This document shows positions 15,427 to 21,719 of a stretch of DNA of 23,741 nucleotides, piece after piece. The translations under genes and the position numbers were made by a program. Source of the DNA: PXAP01 sp964520585 (GTDB taxonomy: Bacteria > Bacteroidota > Bacteroidia > Bacteroidales > PUMT01); NCBI GenBank assembly GCA_964520585.1, contig CAZFOO010000055.1, positions 1 through 23,741 of the forward strand, in the 5' to 3' direction. How positions within the stretch are numbered: position 1 is the stretch's first letter; each line of letters begins with the position of its first letter. The notes under the pieces are model-generated. The model worked only from the letters and a program-made list of their open reading frames with translations, was not told the DNA's origin and searched no databases.

Positions 15427-16446
15427 ATGGAAAATACTGACTGGAAAAACCTTCCATTTGGATACATTAAAACAGATTATAATGTTCGATGTTACTACAG
15501 GAACGGTAAATGGGGCGAACTGGAAATATCATCAAAAGACCACATAGACATACATATTGCAGCTACGTGCCTTCATTATGGACAGCAGGCGTTTGAAGGC
15601 ATGAAGGCCTTTATGGGTAAAGACGGTAAGATCAGATTATTCCGCTGGCAGGAAAATGCAAAAAGAATGGCACGTTCGGCCGAAGGAATTTTTATGGCCA
15701 GAGTCCCCGAAGAACTTTTTAAAGAAGCGATAGTAAAAGCAGTAATGTTGAATAAGCACTTTGTACCACCCCACGGGACAGGAGCTGCATTATATATCCG
15801 ACCCCTGCTTATTGGCACAGGAGCCGAGGTAGGAGTCAAGCCGGCAAATGAATATTTATTCATAGTATTTGTCACCCCCGTTGGGCCCTATTTTAAAGAA
15901 GGTTTCAATCCGGTTAAAATCGCAATAGAGAAAGATTCTGACCGTGCAGCCCCGCTGGGCACCGGTGATATTAAGGTAGGCGGAAACTATGCGGCCAGTC
16001 TGCGGGGCATCATGAAGGCAGTTAAAGCGGGATGTGGTTCACCCATGTACCTGGATGCCAAAGAAAAAAGATATGTTGATGAAATAGGTGCTGCCAATTT
16101 TTTCGGAATAAAAAACAACACATACATCACTCCCAAATCCAGTTCCATTCTCCCGTCCATCACAAATAAGAGCGTGATGACAATTGCTGAAGATATGGGG
16201 TTAAAAGTGGAGCGCCGGCCGGTGACAGTAGATGAGCTTGAAAGTTTTGAAGAGGCAGGTGCATGCGGAACAGCAGCCATCATAGCGCCTATTGGAGAAA
16301 TTCATGATCTGGAAACCGGAAAGACCATTAAGTATTGTAAAGACGGAAAGCCGGGGCCAATTTCAGAAAGCATTTACACCAGGCTCATGGGGATCCAGTT
16401 TGGAGATGTGGAGGACATATTTGGCTGGACAGAAATCATAAACTGA
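15427..16446 (+). CDS. ilvE: branched-chain amino acid aminotransferase
   Basis: A 339-residue fold-type IV PLP aminotransferase that interconverts leucine, isoleucine and valine with their 2-oxo acids, using glutamate/2-oxoglutarate. The type II BCAT features HYGQQAFEGMKAF and LYIRPLLIGTG are present. The PLP lysine is Lys183 in GDIKVGGNYAAS, and DEIGAANFFGI matches the class IV signature. EEAGACGTAAIIAPIGEI binds cofactor phosphate near the C-terminus. I chose the ATG at 15427 because the frame upstream to a TTG at 15406 adds seven atypical residues and overlaps a -7 box. The gene is monocistronic; no other branched-chain gene is in the window. Confidence 0.95.
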   Translation: MENTDWKNLPFGYIKTDYNVRCYYRNGKWGELEISSKDHIDIHIAATCLHYGQQAFEGMKAFMGKDGKIRLFRWQENAKRMARSAEGIFMARVPEELFKEAIVKAVMLNKHFVPPHGTGAALYIRPLLIGTGAEVGVKPANEYLFIVFVTPVGPYFKEGFNPVKIAIEKDSDRAAPLGTGDIKVGGNYAASLRGIMKAVKAGCGSPMYLDAKEKRYVDEIGAANFFGIKNNTYITPKSSSILPSITNKSVMTIAEDMGLKVERRPVTVDELESFEEAGACGTAAIIAPIGEIHDLETGKTIKYCKDGKPGPISESIYTRLMGIQFGDVEDIFGWTEIIN

Positions 16447-16605
16447 CCGGCCCGTAAAAATTTCTTCTATATTTTGGATTTCCGGAAATAAAATATAATT
16501 TCCCGCAGCAAGTAAAAAATATGAGATAAGCCGGACCAGATGTATTACAGAAATATTTGTCAACCGGGATAAACAATTAATCAAGTCGACCAAAATATAT
16601 CGGTC

Positions 16606-17481
16606 ATGAAAAAAGAGTCAAAAGTTGTCAAAAGACGGTTAAGGAGCTCTTACTTTGTTTCAATTATCAGTATATCCTTATTACTGTTTGTTGTGGGATT
16701 AATGGGCCTGTTGATTCTAAATGCAAGAAATCTCTCTGAATATGTGAAGGAAAATATTGGTTTTTCAGTTATTTTAGAAGAGGATATAAAAGAGGTAGAT
16801 ATTATTCGCATCCAGAAAAGTCTGGACGCCACCAATTATGTAAAAGCCACAAGGTATATAACAAAAGAACGTGCAGCAAGTGAACTTGAAGAGATGCTTG
16901 GAGAAGATTTTATAACTTTTCTTGGCTATAATCCTCTCCTGCCATCCATTGAAGTAAATCTTTTTGCAGCTTATGCAAATCCGGACAGTATAATGGTCAT
17001 TGAAAAAGATATTGAACAATTTTCAAATGTGCAGGAAGTATATTATCAAAAATCACTGGTTCACCTGGTAAATGACAATATTCGTAAAATAAGTATTATT
17101 TTGGTAGCATTTAGCTTTATGCTTTTTCTTATATCTGTTTCAGTAATAAACAATACAATCAGATTATCAGTTTACGCAAGAAGATTCATCATAAACACCA
17201 TGCAACTTGTAGGAGCTACCAATTCCTTTATAAGAAGGCCTTTCCTTTTGAAAAGTGCCGCCCATGGATTGTATGCTGCAATTTTTGCTAATTTACTTAT
17301 GGCCGGTGTAATCTACATGGTTCAAAAAGAATTTTCAGAACTGTTTAGTTTCCAGGATATCCAGACAATCGGATTATTGTTTATTTCTGTTATCTTAATT
17401 GGTATAATAATAAACTGGATATCTACCTATTTCGCAGTAAGCAGATTTCTCAGACTTAATACGGATGAGTTATATTATTAA
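16606..17481 (+). CDS. ftsX: cell division protein FtsX
   Basis: A 291-residue integral membrane protein of the FtsX family, the permease-like partner of the ATPase FtsE, which controls peptidoglycan hydrolases at the division site. A cytoplasmic basic N-terminus (KKESKVVKRRLRSSY) leads to TM1 (about 18-38). The extracellular domain (about 40-165) carries the FtsX motif VKATRYITKERAASELEEMLGEDF, and three further TM helices follow (about 165-185, 216-236 and 255-275) in the FtsX/MacB-type permease core. It begins a plus-strand run with the DUF3098 gene 42 bases later. ftsE is not in the window, as usual in Bacteroidota. Confidence 0.92.
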   Translation: MKKESKVVKRRLRSSYFVSIISISLLLFVVGLMGLLILNARNLSEYVKENIGFSVILEEDIKEVDIIRIQKSLDATNYVKATRYITKERAASELEEMLGEDFITFLGYNPLLPSIEVNLFAAYANPDSIMVIEKDIEQFSNVQEVYYQKSLVHLVNDNIRKISIILVAFSFMLFLISVSVINNTIRLSVYARRFIINTMQLVGATNSFIRRPFLLKSAAHGLYAAIFANLLMAGVIYMVQKEFSELFSFQDIQTIGLLFISVILIGIIINWISTYFAVSRFLRLNTDELYY

Positions 17482-17523
17482 CAGCCAATATATGATGGCT
17501 TACAATAAATCACATAAATACAG

Positions 17524-17790
17524 ATGGCAAAGAAAAAAAAAGAGTTACCCAAATCATTAGATTTTCCTTTTGCAAAGGAAAACTACCGGCTCCTGATAAT
17601 TGGAATCGCGATAATTATTTTAGGATTCATCCTTATGACCGGAGGTGGTTCGGATGACTCTAATGTTTTTAACCCCGAAATATTCAGTTTCCGCAGGATT
17701 ACATTAGCTCCAATGTTATCATTGTTTGGCTTTATATTTATAATATATGCCATAATGAAAAAGCCCAAAGAAACAAAAGAAAACATGTGA
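17524..17790 (+). CDS. DUF3098 family membrane protein
   Basis: An 88-residue protein of the DUF3098 family, known from Bacteroidota and without assigned function. It has a basic N-terminus (MAKKKKELPKS), the family motif FPFAKENYRLLIIGI leading into TM1 (about 22-39), an external loop with the sequence GGGSDDSNVFNPEIFSFRRI, and TM2 (about 61-79), with a basic cytoplasmic tail. It lies 42 bases after ftsX, and the ftsX-DUF3098-uppP order recurs in the phylum, which hints at a role in division or envelope growth. Confidence 0.9.
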   Translation: MAKKKKELPKSLDFPFAKENYRLLIIGIAIIILGFILMTGGGSDDSNVFNPEIFSFRRITLAPMLSLFGFIFIIYAIMKKPKETKENM

Positions 17791-17827
17791 AGGTGAATCC
17801 ACTGATTTCCAAATTTTTTTGGGCTTT
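17760..17827. other. long-range inverted repeat over the DUF3098 stop codon
   Basis: AAAGCCCAAA (17760-17769) is perfectly complementary to TTTGGGCTTT (17818-17827) across a 48-base gap that includes the DUF3098 stop. The loop is too long for a standard terminator, and no T-run follows on the plus strand. Confidence 0.35.
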
Positions 17828-17938
17828 CTTGCACAATCTTAATTTTATACAAAATCTTATTTTTTTGGTCAAATCAGTATCCTGTTATTTATTCCACAGG
17901 TTATTTATCTTCGTATATATAAAAACACGTGAATCGAT

Positions 17939-17997
17939 TTAATAATCAGCTATTTATGTTTTACAGGTAATGCAATATCCAGTGTTTAAATTCCGAT
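17939..17997 (+). repeat. dispersed intergenic repeat, copy 2
   Basis: TTAATAATCAGCTATTTA (17939-17956) is identical to 2144-2161, and similarity continues with one gap through about 17997. The later part CAGTGTTTAAAT (17980-17991) is also shared exactly with copy 3. It is about 205-265 bases upstream of uppP, in the sense orientation. Confidence 0.55.
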
Positions 17998-18180
17998 GTA
18001 TCATCCATGCTTTGCAGATGCCCTTTTGTGTGTCCTGACTGATGGATAATTCATCTTTCAAACAAACCGATTTTTCAATACCCTCGGAATTCCGGTTTAT
18101 TTCAATTCCGGAAAACTCAGGCTCTTAAATTTATTTTTACTGATACTGTTTGCCGGATACTTGTTTTTATTATTATAAAA

Positions 18181-18194
18181 TACTAACAACTAAT
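18181..18194 (+). promoter_or_regulatory. AT-rich element fixed 8 bases before the uppP start
   Basis: TACTAACAACTAAT ends 8 bases before the uppP ATG. TACTAATAACTAAT (15271-15284), one base different, ends 8 bases before the ATG at 15293. The identical spacing suggests a start-proximal element, either a translation enhancer or a -7-like region, but only two cases are seen. Confidence 0.35.
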
Positions 18195-18202
18195 CATTTA
18201 AA

Positions 18203-18985
18203 ATGACCTGGATTGAAGCATTAATACTTGGATTGCTGCAAGGACTTACCGAATTTCTTCCCGTAAGCAGCAGTGGGCACCTGGAGCTCGGAAAGGTAGC
18301 ACTGGATATCGAAGCAAAGGAAAATCTGACATTTTCCATAATTGTACACGCTGCAACAGTTTTAAGTATTATAGTTGTGTTTTTTAAAGATATAGGTAAT
18401 ATTACTGCCGGTCTTCTGAAATTTAAATGGAATGAATCAACAAAATATTCAGCCAAGATTTTAGTCTCCATGATACCGGTGGGCATAGTAGGAATATTTT
18501 TCATGAGCGAAGTGGAAAGTGTTTACAACGGCAACATAATACTGGTCGGAAGTATGCTCCTGGTAACCGCAAGCCTGCTACTGCTTACATACCTGGCAAA
18601 ATCAAGAGATAAAGATGTAACATTCAGGGATGCTTTTATAATTGGTATTGCACAGGCAATGGCAGTGCTGCCCGGTATTTCACGTTCCGGAGCAACGATA
18701 GCCTCAGGGCTTTTACTTGGAATTAAGAAAGAACTTGTAACGAGATTTTCCTTCCTGATGGTCCTGGTCCCCATAATCGGAGCAACGCTTATTGATATTA
18801 TACGTGTGCCTGATGTAGCTGAAATAACAATAGGATTCTTTCCGCTACTTGTGGGTTTTGGGGCAGCTTTTCTTTCTGGACTTTTTGCATGCAGGGTAAT
18901 GCTCGAAATAGTAAGAAGAGGAAAATTGATTTATTTTGCGATATATTGTATCTTTGTAGGTTCAGTTGCCATATTCCTGGGTTAA
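18203..18985 (+). CDS. uppP: undecaprenyl-diphosphate phosphatase
   Basis: A 260-residue polytopic membrane phosphatase of the UppP/BacA family that recycles undecaprenyl pyrophosphate to the monophosphate lipid carrier for peptidoglycan and other glycans. The first catalytic motif LLQGLTEFLPVSSSGHL (11-27) contains the conserved Glu17, and the second motif GIAQAMAVLPGISRSGATI (148-166) contains Arg161. These mark the two inverted halves of the protein. Length is typical. The stop lies 9 bases before truB, so the two are almost certainly co-transcribed, in a Bacteroidota gene order ending with queA. Confidence 0.96.
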   Translation: MTWIEALILGLLQGLTEFLPVSSSGHLELGKVALDIEAKENLTFSIIVHAATVLSIIVVFFKDIGNITAGLLKFKWNESTKYSAKILVSMIPVGIVGIFFMSEVESVYNGNIILVGSMLLVTASLLLLTYLAKSRDKDVTFRDAFIIGIAQAMAVLPGISRSGATIASGLLLGIKKELVTRFSFLMVLVPIIGATLIDIIRVPDVAEITIGFFPLLVGFGAAFLSGLFACRVMLEIVRRGKLIYFAIYCIFVGSVAIFLG

Positions 18986-18994
18986 ATATCTCTA

Positions 18995-19693
18995 ATGTTA
19001 AATACAGAAACAAACACCGACCTTTTAAAAGGCGATATAGTTCTTATAGATAAGCCTTACGGCTGGACTTCCTTTGATGCAGTAAATAAGGTGAGGTCAA
19101 TTTTAAGGAGGCATTACGGTATTCGTAAAATTAAAGTTGGCCATGCGGGAACTCTTGATCCACTTGCAACGGGTCTGGTAATAATCTGTACAGGAAGGAT
19201 GACCAAAGAAATATATCATTTCCAGTCACTTGAAAAGGAATATATAGCCAGGTTCATGCTCGGAAAGACCACACCTTCATTCGATCTGGAAACAGAGGTT
19301 GATAAGGAGTACGAAACAAAACATATAACAAGGGAACTGGTTGAAAGAACACTGCAGAACTTCACCGGGGAAATTGAACAGATACCTCCCCTTTTTTCTG
19401 CAAAATTCATCGACGGCAAGCGTGCATATAAACACGCAAGGCAAGGTGATGATATCGAACTTCCGGCTTCCCGGGTGAACATAAGCAAAATTGCTATTGA
19501 AAGTTTTCATTTGCCGGAAGTGGAATTGGTTATATCATGCAGTAAAGGAACATATATAAGGTCTCTGGCACGGGATATAGGCCATGACCTTGGAAGCGGG
19601 GCTTATCTTTCTGCATTGAAACGAACAAGAATTGGCGATTATGACCTTTCAAAAGCAATTTCTCCCGAAGATTTTGAAAAAATATTTGCATAA
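18995..19693 (+). CDS. truB: tRNA pseudouridine-55 synthase
   Basis: A 232-residue TruB, which converts uridine 55 in the T loop of tRNAs to pseudouridine. The catalytic motif VGHAGTLDPLATGLV includes Asp55. The N-terminal LIDKPYGWTSFDAVNKVR, the QIPPLFSAKFIDGKRAYKHAR segment (KAYxxAR-type substrate motif) and CSKGTYIRSLARDIG are all conserved. The C-terminal PUA-like extension of longer TruB proteins is missing, as is common in Bacteroidota. It is tightly coupled to uppP upstream; queA follows after 61 bases. Confidence 0.96.
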   Translation: MLNTETNTDLLKGDIVLIDKPYGWTSFDAVNKVRSILRRHYGIRKIKVGHAGTLDPLATGLVIICTGRMTKEIYHFQSLEKEYIARFMLGKTTPSFDLETEVDKEYETKHITRELVERTLQNFTGEIEQIPPLFSAKFIDGKRAYKHARQGDDIELPASRVNISKIAIESFHLPEVELVISCSKGTYIRSLARDIGHDLGSGAYLSALKRTRIGDYDLSKAISPEDFEKIFA

Positions 19694-19754
19694 ATGAAAC
19701 ATATTTTACGTTTTAACGTATAAAGGGCTCTTATAAGAAATACTAGAAAATATT

Positions 19755-20813
19755 ATGGAAAGAATGAAACTATCGCGTTACAAGTATAATTTGCCGGAAA
19801 ATCTGATTGCTAAACATCCGGCAGCAAACAGAGATGAATCAAGATTAATGGTTTTGCACCGTGACAGTGGAAAAATCGAACATAAGATCTTCAAGGATAT
19901 CATGGATTATTTTAGTGAAGAAGATGTTATGGTTTTCAATAATACCAAAGTTTTCCCCGCAAGGCTGATAGGAAATAAAGAAAAGACCGGGGCAGAAATA
20001 GAAGTTTTCCTATTGCGCGAGTTAAACAGGGAGCAGCGTTTGTGGGATGTACTGGTCGATCCTGCACGAAAAATACGGATAGGCAATAAACTATATTTCG
20101 GCGAAAACGACATGCTTGTAGCCGAAGTTATCGACAACACCACTTCCAGGGGAAGGACCCTTAGATTTCTCTATGACGGGTCTTATGAAGAGTTCAAAGA
20201 AACTTTATATGGTCTTGGTGAGACCCCTCTTCCAAAATTTATTCGCCGTAAAGTGGAACCGGAGGACCGTGAAAGGTACCAGACAATTTTTGCCAAGCAT
20301 GAAGGTGCAGTAGCAGCCCCTACTGCAGGAATGCATTTTAGCCGTGAGCTGCTAAAACGTCTTGAGATAAAAGGAGTCAATTTTGCCGAGATAACACTTC
20401 ATGTCGGACTGGGAAATTTCCGGACTGTGGATGTGGAAGACCTTACCAAGCACAAGATGGATTCAGAACGGATCATTGTTACAGAAGAAGCCGCCAACAT
20501 TGTAAACCAGGCCAAAGAAAAAAGGACAAATATCTGTGCCGTTGGAACAACAGTTTTAAGAACCCTGGAAAGTGCCGTATCAACAACCGGTCTGCTGAAA
20601 CCTTATGACGGATGGACCAACAAATTCATTTTTCCTCCTTATGAGCCAGGTGTGCCAAATTCGATGGTTTCCAATTTTCACCTGCCGCTATCAACAATGC
20701 TGATGATAGTTTCAGCCTTCACCGGATTCGATCCGCTATTTAAAGCATACAAAGTGGCAATAAAGGAAAAATACCGCTTTGGAACATACGGTGATGCAAT
20801 GCTGATTATTTAA
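19755..20813 (+). CDS. queA: S-adenosylmethionine:tRNA ribosyltransferase-isomerase
   Basis: QueA transfers the ribosyl part of S-adenosylmethionine to preQ1 in tRNA, forming epoxyqueuosine. Family motifs are present in order: MKLSRYKYNLPENLIAKHPA at the start, VFNNTKVFPARLIG, HEGAVAAPTAGMHFS (182-196), ITLHVGLGNFRTVDVEDL and SNFHLPLSTMLMIVSAF near the end. The protein is 352 residues from the ATG at 19755. The in-frame ATG at 19764, three codons later, matches the usual QueA N-terminus better, and GGAAAG just before it could help initiation there. It closes the ftsX-uppP-truB-queA run. The palindrome TACGTT-TT-AACGTA (19707-19720) in the truB-queA gap could be regulatory. No other queuosine gene is in the window. 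Confidence 0.95.
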   Translation: MERMKLSRYKYNLPENLIAKHPAANRDESRLMVLHRDSGKIEHKIFKDIMDYFSEEDVMVFNNTKVFPARLIGNKEKTGAEIEVFLLRELNREQRLWDVLVDPARKIRIGNKLYFGENDMLVAEVIDNTTSRGRTLRFLYDGSYEEFKETLYGLGETPLPKFIRRKVEPEDRERYQTIFAKHEGAVAAPTAGMHFSRELLKRLEIKGVNFAEITLHVGLGNFRTVDVEDLTKHKMDSERIIVTEEAANIVNQAKEKRTNICAVGTTVLRTLESAVSTTGLLKPYDGWTNKFIFPPYEPGVPNSMVSNFHLPLSTMLMIVSAFTGFDPLFKAYKVAIKEKYRFGTYGDAMLII

Positions 20814-20854
20814 AAATAATATAATCCCCCCAACACCATCTTAGAATCACGCAG

Positions 20855-20870
20855 GCATTGCGGACAATGC
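20855..20870 (+). other. GC-containing hairpin after queA
   Basis: GCATTG-CGGA-CAATGC is a perfect 6-bp stem with a tetraloop, starting 42 bases after the queA stop. It could slow or end transcription, but no T-run follows, so I do not call it a standard terminator. Confidence 0.35.
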
Positions 20871-21463
20871 ACCGCTATGATATGACCGCGCTCAAAAGAC
20901 ACGGAATTTAAATAAAGAATTTACTATTTTGCGAATATCTCCGGGACAAAGCCTGAGAGGTATTTCGCCGAAAAATTCATACTTCATGTTACCGTAAACT
21001 CTCATAATTATTTCTTTGATCCCAGGGAAGAGCCCCTGAAGAACTCTTTTGATTAAAAATAATTCGCTTTGCCAAGGAAAACCTCCTCCCCCCTTTCCCT
21101 TAAACAGGTTAATGTCCACGGGATGGTTTAACTAAACGACATTTGTGGTTAAAATCGACTCATTTGCAAGTATAACCCTGTTTTAAACCGGCTAAAACAG
21201 TTATTAATCCCCCCTGATGCAACCATTCATCAAAAAATACTGACTATTAATAAGGTAAATGAAAATATCAAAATCTTGAAAACCCCTTTAAAAACAAGGT
21301 ATTTTAATTGCAACTCAATATAAATAAACTGTTTGAGACCATAACCTTTGAGTATTATATTTCGTACAAATATTTACGATAACCTGCGGGAATGTTGAAT
21401 TTTAATACTTTTTGGCTTCCGAGGTAACACCATAATCCTGGGAAAAAATTCAATTCCCTATAA

Positions 21464-21505
21464 AAATCAGCTATATACAGTGTTTAAATCATTGCATTAT
21501 AGCTG
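21464..21505 (+). repeat. dispersed intergenic repeat, copy 3, folding as a hairpin
   Basis: AATCAGCTAT and CAGTGTTTAAAT are shared with copy 2 but are brought together here by loss of the bases between. This copy also forms a stem: CAGCTATA (21468-21475) with TATAGCTG (21498-21505), and inside it CAGTG (21478-21482) with CATTG (21490-21494), including one G:U pair. Confidence 0.45.
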
Positions 21506-21719
21506 GATTATTAATATTTTGTGCAATTAAATTGTTTAGGTGACATCAGGCACAAAAAATAGGCGGTACAACCGCTTGCACAATCTCTCTCCCTCCGTCA
21601 CGCGGGGAAAGGGGGCTTTGTGTAATCTTCCCGGGTTGGGGGAGTTAGAATTCTTATTTCAGTCATGGTTGACAATTTTCTTCCGGGCAAAACAGCTATT
21701 GAAGCTCTCAACACAACAA

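Larger units (their letters stand above)
17791..18202. other. intergenic region between the DUF3098 gene and uppP
   Basis: No gene is supported in this 412-base stretch. It holds the right arm of the inverted repeat at 17818-17827, a short CCTGT/ACAGG stem near 17881-17900, the second copy of the dispersed repeat (17939-17997) and the AT-rich element directly before the uppP start (18181-18194). Confidence 0.5.
20814..21719. other. 906-base intergenic region, no convincing gene
   Basis: Between queA and the surface-protein gene no frame has convincing coding character. It contains a 6-bp stem with a CGGA loop (20855-20870), which may end queA transcription although no T-run follows, a truncated copy of the dispersed repeat that itself folds (21464-21505), and a GCGGT-ACA-ACCGC hairpin (21563-21575). 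G- and C-rich homopurine/homopyrimidine runs around 21082-21100 and 21586-21645 contrast with the AT-rich surroundings. Confidence 0.5.

Noticed and set aside
20892..21119. 75-residue minus-strand frame between queA and the surface-protein gene
   Set aside because: It has no recognisable domain, its start lies in C-rich low-complexity DNA (a GKGGGG run in the protein), and no promoter or neighbour supports it.
21089..21615. CCCCCTTTCCC and GGGAAAGGGGG as terminal inverted repeats of a small mobile element
   Set aside because: The match stops after 11 low-complexity bases, the flanks do not align, and there is no target duplication or transposase.
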